A stretch of DNA of 64,000 nt from Pectobacterium aroidearum (GTDB taxonomy: Bacteria; Pseudomonadota; Gammaproteobacteria; Enterobacterales; Enterobacteriaceae). The stretch spans positions 4,588,001 to 4,652,000 of the forward strand of contig NZ_CP166097.1 of NCBI RefSeq assembly GCF_041228105.1, read 5' to 3'. How positions within the stretch are numbered: the stretch's first letter is position 1; each line of letters opens with the position of its first letter. This document shows positions 17,701 through 25,413 of this stretch, one piece after another. The notes beneath the pieces are model-generated. The model did not search any database, was not told where the DNA came from, and saw nothing but the letters and a program-made list of their open reading frames with translations. Position numbers and translations under genes: made by a program.

Positions 17701-18879
17701 ATGGCGGTCATGATTGTTGGTGGCGGGATGGCGGGCGCGACGCTGGCGCTGGCGATCTCGCGGCTTTCACAGGGCACAATTCCGGTTGACCTTATCGAGG
17801 CGCATTCGCCGCTCGACAAGGAACATCCGGGTTTTGACGCACGCGCCCTCGCACTGTCTGACGGTACACGCCAGCAGCTCGCGGCGCTGGGGATCTGGCA
17901 AGCGCTATCGGGCAATGCCACGGCGATAACCGACATTCACGTCAGCGAACGCGGGCACGCCAGCGTGGTGAACCTGAAAGCCTCGGACTATCACGTTAAG
18001 GCATTAGGCCATGTGGTTGAATTGCACGATGTCGGACAGCGTCTGTTCTCCCTGCTGCAACAAGCGCCGGGCGTACGCCTGCACTGCCCAGCTAAAGTCG
18101 TTGCCGTTACGCGGACGCAGGATAATGCGACGCTCACGTTGGACGACGGTACAGAGCTAACCGGTCAATTGCTGGTCGCCGCAGACGGATCTCGCTCCGT
18201 GCTGTCGCAATCCTGTGGGATTCAATGGCAGCAGCATGATTATGATCAGGTCGCAGTGATCGCCAATGTAACAACGGCTGAACCCCATCGTGGCCGCGCG
18301 TTTGAACGGTTTACCCCACACGGCCCGCTGGCGCTTCTGCCGATGAGTAACGGCCGCTGCTCACTCGTCTGGTGCCATGATAAACACCGTCAACATGAGG
18401 TCGATGGATGGAGCGAGGCCGAGTTTTGCCGTCAGCTACAGCAAGCTTTTGGCTGGCGTCTGGGGCGCTTCACTCACATCGGCGAACGCCACAGCTACCC
18501 GCTGCGCTTGCTCACTGCCAGCCAGCATATCAGCCACCGACTCGCGCTGGTGGGTAACGCGGCACAAACACTGCACCCGATTGCCGGACAAGGCTTTAAT
18601 CTGGGGATTCGCGATGTGATGTCGCTGGCGGAAACCCTCGTCGAGGCAGCAAAAAACCAGCAGGATATCGGCCAGTACAGTGTGCTCAGCCGCTATCAAC
18701 AACGCCGCGAACCCGATCAACACACCACAGTCGCGATCACCGACGGGCTGGTCAGGCTGTTCGCTAACCGCTATGCCGCGCTGGCCGTCAGCCGCAATCT
18801 GGGCCTCATCGCCATGAATAACCTGCCGCTGATGCGCGACGCCTTTGCTCGTCGCACGCTGGGCTGGGTAGAACGTTAA
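17701..18879 (+). CDS. ubiH: UbiH, 2-octaprenyl-6-methoxyphenol hydroxylase
   Basis: FAD-dependent aromatic hydroxylase of ubiquinone biosynthesis (C1 hydroxylation). Rossmann FAD motif IVGGGMAGATLALA at the N terminus, the middle DG motif (AADGSRSVLS) and C-terminal FAD motif VGNAAQTLHPIAGQGFNLG. 392 residues, same as E. coli. It lies 28 bp upstream of the paralogous ubiI, with which it forms an operon. Confidence 0.96.
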   Translation: MAVMIVGGGMAGATLALAISRLSQGTIPVDLIEAHSPLDKEHPGFDARALALSDGTRQQLAALGIWQALSGNATAITDIHVSERGHASVVNLKASDYHVKALGHVVELHDVGQRLFSLLQQAPGVRLHCPAKVVAVTRTQDNATLTLDDGTELTGQLLVAADGSRSVLSQSCGIQWQQHDYDQVAVIANVTTAEPHRGRAFERFTPHGPLALLPMSNGRCSLVWCHDKHRQHEVDGWSEAEFCRQLQQAFGWRLGRFTHIGERHSYPLRLLTASQHISHRLALVGNAAQTLHPIAGQGFNLGIRDVMSLAETLVEAAKNQQDIGQYSVLSRYQQRREPDQHTTVAITDGLVRLFANRYAALAVSRNLGLIAMNNLPLMRDAFARRTLGWVER

Positions 18880-18907
18880 TTAAGCTCGCCAACAGGAAAA
18901 TACGGAA

Positions 18908-20119
18908 ATGCAATCATTCGACGTGGTTATTGCCGGTGGCGGTATGGTCGGTCTGGCGCTGGCCTGCGGCTTACAGGGTAGCGGCCTGCGTATCGCCGTG
19001 CTGGAGAAACAGGCGGCCGAACCTCAGCCGCTCGGGAAAAACCATGCCCTGCGCGTCTCCGCCATCAACGCCGCCAGTGAATGTCTCCTGCGCCACATCG
19101 GTGTCTGGGAAAATCTCGTGGCACAACGCGTCAGCCCTTACAACGATATGCAGGTCTGGGATAAAGACAGCTTCGGTAAAATCAGCTTTAGCGGCGAAGA
19201 ATTCGGCTTTTCCCATCTTGGGCACATCATTGAAAACCCGGTGATTCAGCAGGTACTGTGGCAACGCGCCTCTCAGTTAAGCGACATCACCCTGCTCTCT
19301 CCCACGTCGTTAAAACAGGTCGCCTGGGGAGAGAACGAAGCCTTTATTACGTTACAGGATGACAGCATGCTGACCGCCCGGCTGGTGGTTGGTGCGGACG
19401 GCGCACATTCATGGCTGCGTCAGCATGCGGATATTCCACTGACCTTTTGGGACTACGGCCATCACGCGCTGGTCGCCAACATTCGTACCGAACAACCTCA
19501 CCAATCCGTCGCGCGTCAGGCATTTCACGGCGACGGTATTCTGGCGTTCCTGCCGCTGGACGATCCACACCTCTGTTCGATCGTCTGGTCGCTTTCACCG
19601 GAGCAGGCTCAGGCAATGCAGAAGCTGCCTGTAGAGGAATTCAATCGTCAGGTCGCCATGGCGTTTGATATGCGTCTGGGGCTGTGTGAGCTGGAAAGCG
19701 AGCGTCAGACTTTCCCGCTGACCGGACGCTACGCTCGCAGTTTCGCAGCACACCGGCTGGTGCTGGTCGGCGACGCGGCGCACACTATTCATCCGCTGGC
19801 AGGACAAGGCGTCAACCTGGGCTTCATGGATGTCGCTGAACTGATTGCGGAACTGAAGCGCTTACAGACGCAGGGCAAAGATATCGGCCAACACCTTTAC
19901 CTACGACGCTATGAGCGCCGCCGCAAACACAGTGCCGCCGTAATGCTCGCCAGCATGCAGGGATTCCGTGAACTGTTTGACGGCGACAATCCGGCGAAAA
20001 AACTGCTGCGTGATGTCGGTCTGGTACTGGCGGATAAACTCCCCGGCATTAAACCGACGCTGGTCCGTCAGGCCATGGGATTACACGATCTGCCAGACTG
20101 GCTTAGCCAGGAGCAATAA
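18908..20119 (+). CDS. ubiI: UbiI, 2-octaprenylphenol hydroxylase (formerly VisC)
   Basis: Second FAD-dependent hydroxylase of ubiquinone synthesis (C5 hydroxylation). FAD motif VVIAGGGMVGLALACGL near residue 5, VGADGAHSWLR in the middle and VGDAAHTIHPLAGQGVNLGFMD in the C-terminal half. 403 residues (E. coli 400). In E. coli the glycine-cleavage operon gcvTHP follows; here the AT-rich hcp cassette does. Confidence 0.95.
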   Translation: MQSFDVVIAGGGMVGLALACGLQGSGLRIAVLEKQAAEPQPLGKNHALRVSAINAASECLLRHIGVWENLVAQRVSPYNDMQVWDKDSFGKISFSGEEFGFSHLGHIIENPVIQQVLWQRASQLSDITLLSPTSLKQVAWGENEAFITLQDDSMLTARLVVGADGAHSWLRQHADIPLTFWDYGHHALVANIRTEQPHQSVARQAFHGDGILAFLPLDDPHLCSIVWSLSPEQAQAMQKLPVEEFNRQVAMAFDMRLGLCELESERQTFPLTGRYARSFAAHRLVLVGDAAHTIHPLAGQGVNLGFMDVAELIAELKRLQTQGKDIGQHLYLRRYERRRKHSAAVMLASMQGFRELFDGDNPAKKLLRDVGLVLADKLPGIKPTLVRQAMGLHDLPDWLSQEQ

Positions 20120-20142
20120 GAAAACTGAAATGGATAATATCT

Positions 20143-20162
20143 CTCGCCGCGTAAGCGGCGAG
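20143..20162 (+). terminator. Hairpin after ubiI
   Basis: Perfect 8-bp stem CTCGCCGC/GCGGCGAG with GTAA loop, 24 bp after the ubiI stop. T content after it is modest. It marks the boundary between the GC-richer core operon and the AT-rich island. Confidence 0.65.
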
Positions 20163-20453
20163 TTATCAATAACACATTTTCTTTAATTAAACGCGTAACT
20201 TATTTAATCGTGCAGTTTTATTTAACCCATATTTCCAGGTTAATCATTTCATTCCAATAATATAATTAGCATAATAATTAAATACAATGAATTTAGCATT
20301 CCCCATATAAAAAAATAATTATAATAAATATTACAAAAATCACTTTCTGTCAGGGGTCATGTTTCTTATTGAACATTCTATTTCTTCTTTTATTCAATAA
20401 AGATTTACGCTATAACGCTCTCAACAAGGAGTTTTTAACAGGGAGTTATACGA
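20163..20453 (+). promoter_or_regulatory. AT-rich leader region of hcp
   Basis: The gap is strongly AT-rich and holds no gene. An 8-bp inverted repeat, TTATTGAA (20366-20373) and TTCAATAA (20393-20400), lies about 55 bp before hcp, and TATAAC at 20411-20416 could serve as a -10. The repeat could be an operator for an unidentified regulator. No sigma54 site was recognised. Confidence 0.35.
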
Positions 20454-20933
20454 ATGGCTAATTCTATTTTTATGAAGATAACGGGAAAAATTCAGGGATT
20501 GATCTCTGAAGGATGTTTAAGTATCGACTCGGTAGGAAATAAACATATCTCTGGTCACGAAGATGAAATTTTTGTTTATGCGACAAACTACGACCTATCA
20601 AGAGATCGACACGTTAACCATCACCCCTTTTCCGTGACTAAAGTCGTTGATAAATCGACACCTCTTCTACTCACCAGCATCGCCAATAATGAGCTATTGG
20701 AGTGCGAGTTAAGGTATTACCGCACGTCTGCCAGCGGAACCCAAGAGAACTATATGACAATAACATTGAGAGATGCGTCTATTGTTAACCTCTCAAATCA
20801 AAACCCCAATTCATTGACCCATAACGATATGCAGCCATTTGAAACCCTCAGCCTGCGTTATGAGAGTATTACCTGCCAGCACAATATCGCAGGTACATCG
20901 GGATATAGCATATTAACTGAAAATATGTACTGA
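20454..20933 (+). CDS. hcp: Hcp-family type VI secretion tube protein
   Basis: 159 residues of the Hcp/TssD family, which forms hexameric rings stacked into the type VI inner tube and carries small effectors in its lumen. Characteristic features are the N-terminal strand FMKITGKIQGLISEG, the segment INNELLECELRYYR-like region (residues about 81-94) and the C-terminal SLRYESITCQH. Its complete length and intact ends argue against a pseudogene. It stands alone with no tss genes within the window and begins an operon with the putative effector 6 bp downstream. Confidence 0.93.
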   Translation: MANSIFMKITGKIQGLISEGCLSIDSVGNKHISGHEDEIFVYATNYDLSRDRHVNHHPFSVTKVVDKSTPLLLTSIANNELLECELRYYRTSASGTQENYMTITLRDASIVNLSNQNPNSLTHNDMQPFETLSLRYESITCQHNIAGTSGYSILTENMY

Positions 20934-20939
20934 TAAGCC

Positions 20940-21686
20940 ATGAGAAAATTCAATGCAATCGCTGCTGAATGTGACCTCAGATTTTCCGACTGGGGAAAGA
21001 ACTACCCACGCTGGTCGCCTATTGATTTTATTTGGTGGAAAACTTTTGGCGGTAATGATTATTTAAATAAATATAAGGATAGTTATATTGTTTTCCACAA
21101 AGAAAAAATAAAAGAAATTGCCAGTAAACATAAAATACCAGCAACTCTCCTTGCTTTGATTGCTTATTCCGAAGCAGGAGGAATGATTGATTATCTTAAA
21201 TATCCAGTTTTATTCTATAGACAGTCTAAGCATATCTATAGTGACTGGGCAAACCAAGAGACACCTACAACACCTCCAGAAAAGACATCAATAGGCATTG
21301 TTGCTATGCAAATTAGGGTGGTTGCCGAGATTTTTAACAAGAATCCCAGTGAATTAAAAAATGCTGAAGCAACATACATCTCCATTTGTCTAAATAAAGA
21401 TAATTTCAATCTTACGATGGTCGCACGCCACCTTTACGAGTTAATAACTTATGATTACCCCGGTACTGACACTTTGAACCTAACCGACGAGCAGTTCATT
21501 CTTGCCGGTTCACGCTACAACAGAGGTATTGAACGCAGCCACAGTGATTTTATTCGATCGATAAATGCAGACAAAACGGCTAAGACAGAAAGGGACTGGA
21601 TATCGTACGGTAGCTCGATGCTAAATCATCGTGAAAAAGTCACAAAACTACTCTATAACAGTACAACTGTTATCCAAAGACCGTAG
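20940..21686 (+). CDS. Putative type VI effector, lysozyme-like
   Basis: 248 residues with no signal peptide or transmembrane segment, starting 6 bp after hcp. The central segment IPATLLALIAYSEAGG (about residues 66-81) resembles the catalytic helix of lysozyme-like/transglycosylase folds, with E78 as candidate acid; KTSIGIVAMQIRVVAEI (about 115-131) fits the following GPxQ-like region, and a late FILAGSRYNRG (about 196-206) resembles the end of such domains. If right, it is a peptidoglycan glycan hydrolase loaded into Hcp and delivered to the periplasm of rivals. AT-rich codon use differs from flanking genes. Family assignment is by motif feel only; a different toxin fold is possible. Confidence 0.6.
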   Translation: MRKFNAIAAECDLRFSDWGKNYPRWSPIDFIWWKTFGGNDYLNKYKDSYIVFHKEKIKEIASKHKIPATLLALIAYSEAGGMIDYLKYPVLFYRQSKHIYSDWANQETPTTPPEKTSIGIVAMQIRVVAEIFNKNPSELKNAEATYISICLNKDNFNLTMVARHLYELITYDYPGTDTLNLTDEQFILAGSRYNRGIERSHSDFIRSINADKTAKTERDWISYGSSMLNHREKVTKLLYNSTTVIQRP

Positions 21687-21714
21687 GATAAACATGAAGC
21701 CAGGAGCAATATCA

Positions 21715-22005
21715 ATGTCACGAGCAAAAGAATCCATCTATCATGTTTATTTTTATGCTTATTCCGCTTTATGCTTTTTTTTGATCAATACATTTTCCAC
21801 AATCGGATATGATGGCTCAATTGCACGGTTCTGCGAAACACCGAGAGGCGAAGCTGATGGTTTCCTTATTTTCATTATCGTTCCCTTATCCATTCCTTTC
21901 CTTTTGGTTAAACGAAGCATCCCCAAGATTATTACCTATCTCATCATTCTCATATATCATTCAGACAGCTTTTATACGAGGATCAGCATGTGTCCGATTA
22001 TGTAA
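21715..22005 (+). CDS. Putative immunity membrane protein, copy 1
   Basis: About 96 residues with three hydrophobic segments: YFYAYSALCFFLINTF (about 11-26), GFLIFIIVPLSIPFLLV (about 50-66) and IITYLIILIY (about 73-82). The basic VKRSIPK between segments 2 and 3 should be cytoplasmic, which places the FCETPRGEADGF loop and the C-terminal MCP in the periplasm. ATG 21715 (AGGAG upstream) aligns with the paralogues; ATG 21694 is an alternative. It follows the effector by 28 bp, the position expected for an immunity gene. Highly similar to copy 2. Confidence 0.7.
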   Translation: MSRAKESIYHVYFYAYSALCFFLINTFSTIGYDGSIARFCETPRGEADGFLIFIIVPLSIPFLLVKRSIPKIITYLIILIYHSDSFYTRISMCPIM

Positions 22006-22084
22006 AGAAAACAATTCATGTCTCATTTACTAAACAGTGAGTTTTATTTATTTGCTATCAAGATTAAAAAAGGAATTTTAAAGC

Positions 22085-22387
22085 ATGTTTCAAAAAAACT
22101 ATATCTATAACGTCTATTTTTATGCTTATTCTGCCTTATGCCTTTTTTTAATCAACGCTTTTTCTACCATCGAATATGAATGGATGCTGGATGACGGTTC
22201 GCTTGACAGCTTCTGTGAAGTGCCAAGAGCAGATGCCGATGGTTTTCTCATTTTTATCATTGTTCCTTTATCTATCCCTTTTCTTCTGGTGAAAAGGACG
22301 CCTCCCAGAATCGTCACCTATCTTGCTATCCTTATATATCATTCATACCGTTTCTATACGCGAGTTAGCCTCTGCCCGCACAGATAA
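22085..22387 (+). CDS. Putative immunity membrane protein, copy 2
   Basis: 100 residues, same layout as copy 1 and about 70% identical by eye: VYFYAYSALCLFLINAFSTI, then the periplasmic FCEVPRADADGF motif, then IFIIVPLSIPFLLVKR identical to copy 1, and the ending VSLCPHR. The exposed loop after segment 1 is 6-7 residues longer (WMLDDGSLD). AAGGAA lies about 10 bp upstream of ATG. The DNA of copies 1 and 2 is also closely alike, indicating fairly recent duplication. Confidence 0.7.
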   Translation: MFQKNYIYNVYFYAYSALCLFLINAFSTIEYEWMLDDGSLDSFCEVPRADADGFLIFIIVPLSIPFLLVKRTPPRIVTYLAILIYHSYRFYTRVSLCPHR

Positions 22388-22393
22388 AACACG

Positions 22394-22693
22394 ATGAGAA
22401 ACGTAAATACATTACTCTTTAGCCTCTGTTTTTATATTTATTCAATTCTCTGCGCACTGATCATTCTGATCACATCAATAAGAGATTATGAAGGGATGGT
22501 TGATGGGGTAGAAATAAGAAACCTCTGTAAGATACCTGAAGGTGATTCCGATGGATTCTTTGCGTTTATTATTATCCCGTTATCTATCCCTTTCTTTTTT
22601 GTAAAAAAAAGCATGGATAGGATAATCACTTACATCATCATGTTATTTTATTATCTATGGAGTTTTTATATCCGCTTTAACTTCTGTCAATAA
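22394..22693 (+). CDS. Putative immunity membrane protein, copy 3 (diverged)
   Basis: 99 residues, starting 6 bp after copy 2. Same three hydrophobic segments and the conserved pattern LCKIPEGDSDGF, FIIIPLSIPFFFVKK and a final Cys (NFCQ), but the first segment and many loops have diverged. Both cysteines of the family are kept. It may protect against a different effector variant or be an older duplicate. Ribosome-binding site is weak, suggesting translational coupling to copy 2. Confidence 0.65.
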   Translation: MRNVNTLLFSLCFYIYSILCALIILITSIRDYEGMVDGVEIRNLCKIPEGDSDGFFAFIIIPLSIPFFFVKKSMDRIITYIIMLFYYLWSFYIRFNFCQ

Positions 22694-22715
22694 TTTAAAA
22701 AAGCACTCACCAACA

Positions 22716-22747
22716 AACCGGGCTCATATCCCCTCATAAGCCCGGTT
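22716..22747. terminator. Bidirectional terminator between immunity genes and permease
   Basis: AACCGGGCT (22716-22724) pairs with AGCCCGGTT (22739-22747). On the minus strand a TTTTTT run follows about 14 nt later, and the structure stands between two convergent transcripts. Confidence 0.65.
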
Positions 22748-22760
22748 GGTCATCGTGAAC

Positions 22761-24164
22761 TTACGGCATATTTTCCTGCGGCGACGGGATGCGTACGCGG
22801 CTGGCGGACAGGTAGCCCATGATGGCGATGCCAAACACGCCCCAGGGTAACAGCGAAACAATCTGGGATGATGAGCCGCTCAGAACATCTACGTTTCTAA
22901 CGACCATAATTAATGCCGAGAGCATCGCTACCGTCGAGATAATCGGTGCCCACAGGCGGCTCCATGCTGAAACTGGATGCTGGGTTTCACGCTGGAAGAA
23001 ACGAATAACCGCCAGCGATACACCGACCTGAAGCAGCAGAATCGCCATCGTCGCGATCGCCGATCCCAACGCAAAGATCTGCATCATCGGATCGAGATCC
23101 GCTACCACCATCGCGCACAGCACGGTCAACACAACGATCGTTTGAACGATACTCGCCACGTAAGGCGTCCCTTTATTTTCACTCACCTGAGCCAATTTGG
23201 TAGACAACACGCCGTCACGCCCGATGCTAAACAGATAGCGAGAGATGTTATTGTGAAACGCCTGAGCCGCAGCAAACAAACTGGTGATCAACAACAGCGA
23301 TATCATCTGTTCGGACCATTTCCCAACCAGTGCGGTCGATACGTTTAAGATAAAGCGTCCAGGATCGTTGATCGCCTGCTGCTGTACCTGACCCACCCCA
23401 TAGGCTTGCACCATCATCCAACTGGTGAAAGCAAAGAACAGCATAATCAAGATAACCGCAGCCAGCGTCGCACGAGGAATCGTTTTTTCCGGGTTACGGC
23501 ACTCTTCACCGTAGATCGCCGTGGATTCAAATCCGATAAACGCAGCAATACTGAAAATCAACGCAATGCCTATGCTGCCTTGATTAATCACACTGGGCGA
23601 AAACGCCTCCAGCGTGAGCGGTGGTGTATCATGCGACAGCAGTACCGCAATATCGACCACCAGCATGATGCCCACTTCCATCAGCATCAGTACGCCGAGT
23701 ACGCGTCCGCCGACCTCCACACTCTCAATGCCCAACAGGCACATCAGCAACAGCATCGCTACGCTGTAGCCCCACCACGGCAGTTCAATACCAAGATGCT
23801 CTTGTAAATACATGCTGCTGAAGAAGCCAAACATCGCAACCACCGCGATCTGAATGGCAAAATAAGCCAGCAGCGCGACGGATAAGGCACTAAAGCCCGC
23901 GCGGCGCCCCAATCCCAGCGTGATGTAGCTATAAAATGCGCCGGCGTTAGTCACATAGCGGCTCATGGCGATATAGCCAAAAGAGAAAATCAGCAGTATA
24001 CCGCCAGCCATCAGGTACACCGCTGGGATTCCCGCCCCGTTGCCAGCGGAGATCGCAACGGGCAGACCGCCTACCACACCGGTCAACGGCGAGGCAGCAG
24101 CCACAACAAAGAAGACCAACGACCACAGCCCCAGGCTGTTCTTTTTCAATTGATGAGTAATCAT
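22761..24164 (-). CDS. APC-family amino acid permease
   Basis: Inner-membrane transporter of the amino acid-polyamine-organocation superfamily with about 12 transmembrane helices. The start region LKKNSLGLWSLVFFVVAAASPLTGVVGGLP contains the APC helix-1 unwound substrate motif, and FIGFESTAIYGEECRNPEKTIPRAT is the conserved helix 6 region and following loop. ATG 24164 (467 aa, GGGGG upstream) is preferred over a 26-codon longer start. It is the last gene of a same-strand set with an alcohol dehydrogenase and an aminotransferase, so an amine or amino acid is the probable substrate. Confidence 0.85.
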   Translation of the reverse strand: MITHQLKKNSLGLWSLVFFVVAAASPLTGVVGGLPVAISAGNGAGIPAVYLMAGGILLIFSFGYIAMSRYVTNAGAFYSYITLGLGRRAGFSALSVALLAYFAIQIAVVAMFGFFSSMYLQEHLGIELPWWGYSVAMLLLMCLLGIESVEVGGRVLGVLMLMEVGIMLVVDIAVLLSHDTPPLTLEAFSPSVINQGSIGIALIFSIAAFIGFESTAIYGEECRNPEKTIPRATLAAVILIMLFFAFTSWMMVQAYGVGQVQQQAINDPGRFILNVSTALVGKWSEQMISLLLITSLFAAAQAFHNNISRYLFSIGRDGVLSTKLAQVSENKGTPYVASIVQTIVVLTVLCAMVVADLDPMMQIFALGSAIATMAILLLQVGVSLAVIRFFQRETQHPVSAWSRLWAPIISTVAMLSALIMVVRNVDVLSGSSSQIVSLLPWGVFGIAIMGYLSASRVRIPSPQENMP

Positions 24165-24248
24165 CTTGCCCCCGGATACACAAAACGAACCAGATAGCGT
24201 GATGTCGCGCAATCGGGTCGATGGTAAATCCCTTGCTGCCACAGCACC

Positions 24249-25403
24249 TTACAGGCAGGTGCGATACAGCGCTTCGATGTCCTGCCGTGATGCCCAGCGC
24301 GGATTCTGTTCCAGGCTCACCCCCATCGTCTGCACGCAGTTGTCCGCCAGCCGGGGAATATCCTGCTCACGCACACCCAGATCGCGCAGCGTAAACGTCA
24401 ATCCGATGTTTTCCAGAAAACGCTGTACCAGATAGACGCTGTGGCTAGCGCGTTCAGATTCATCAAGATGCGTCACGCTATCGCTCATTGCGCACGTCAC
24501 CGCAGCAAAGCCAGCGATATTTTCCACACAGGAAAAACGCATCAAGGTGGGATAGAGCGCCGCCAGCCCCTCACCGTGTGTGATGTTGTACAACCCACTC
24601 AACGGATGTTCCATCGCATGCGGCAAGCCACAGGCCGACATCCCAATCGCCATTCCGCCAAGCGTATTCGCCCAACACACCTGATCCCAGGCGTCCAGAT
24701 CGGTCACATCCCGACAAACTCGCGGTAGATACGTGGTCAACAGTCGAATCGCGCGTTCAGCCATGATTTCCGTCATCGGATTACAGAACTTGCCAACCCG
24801 CGCTTCGATGTTATGGCTGAGCGCGTCGAAGCCCGTCGCCGCCACCATGCGGGATGATTGCGTGACCATCAACGTTGGATCGACAATCGCTGTTCGGGCG
24901 TACAACGCCGGTGAGAAAAAGACGGGCTTGTCATGGGTTTCAGGATTGGTGAAGACGGCGACACAGTTGCCTTCACTCCCCGTCCCCGCCGTCGTCGTCA
25001 CCAACACCAGCGGCAACGTCGCAGCAGGTGCCGGGGGTTGCGACAGGTAGTCCAGCAGTTTCCCCGAATGGCATGCCATAAAGGCGATGCCTTTGGCGGC
25101 GTCCATTACGCTGCCGCCCCCCACGCCAAGCACCACATCACACTGCTGCTCGCGCGCCAGGGCCGCACCGTCATCCACCGTCGTGGTAAGGGGGTTTGCT
25201 TCAATACTGTCGAATAACACCCAGCGCACGCCGCTCTGCGTCAGCAGGTCGGTCAGACGCGTCAGTAACCCGGTTTGGCGACAGCTGGTTTTTCCCGTCA
25301 CCAGCAGGACGCGGCTCCCCAACATCGCCACTTCTTCGCCCACTCGGGCAACTTCCCCTCTGCCGATACAAAGTTTTACCGGCTGCGAATAGATAAATGT
25401 CAT
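24249..25403 (-). CDS. Iron-containing alcohol dehydrogenase
   Basis: Group III (Fe-dependent) alcohol dehydrogenase, 384 aa. NAD(P)-binding motif GVGGGSVMDAAKG is near residue 95-107, and metal ligands fall in the D and H of GFDALSHNIEA, GLPHAMEHPLSG and NITHGEG. It starts 10 bp downstream of the aminotransferase stop, so the two are co-transcribed. A coherent pathway would be deamination of an omega-amine to an aldehyde and reduction to an alcohol, or the reverse oxidation of an amino alcohol, but the substrate is not known. Confidence 0.88.
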   Translation of the reverse strand: MTFIYSQPVKLCIGRGEVARVGEEVAMLGSRVLLVTGKTSCRQTGLLTRLTDLLTQSGVRWVLFDSIEANPLTTTVDDGAALAREQQCDVVLGVGGGSVMDAAKGIAFMACHSGKLLDYLSQPPAPAATLPLVLVTTTAGTGSEGNCVAVFTNPETHDKPVFFSPALYARTAIVDPTLMVTQSSRMVAATGFDALSHNIEARVGKFCNPMTEIMAERAIRLLTTYLPRVCRDVTDLDAWDQVCWANTLGGMAIGMSACGLPHAMEHPLSGLYNITHGEGLAALYPTLMRFSCVENIAGFAAVTCAMSDSVTHLDESERASHSVYLVQRFLENIGLTFTLRDLGVREQDIPRLADNCVQTMGVSLEQNPRWASRQDIEALYRTCL

Positions 25404-25413
25404 CGCTGCCTCC

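Noticed and set aside
20163..22693. Prophage or transposon borders around the hcp island
   Set aside because: No integrase, transposase, tRNA or direct repeats were seen at either edge.
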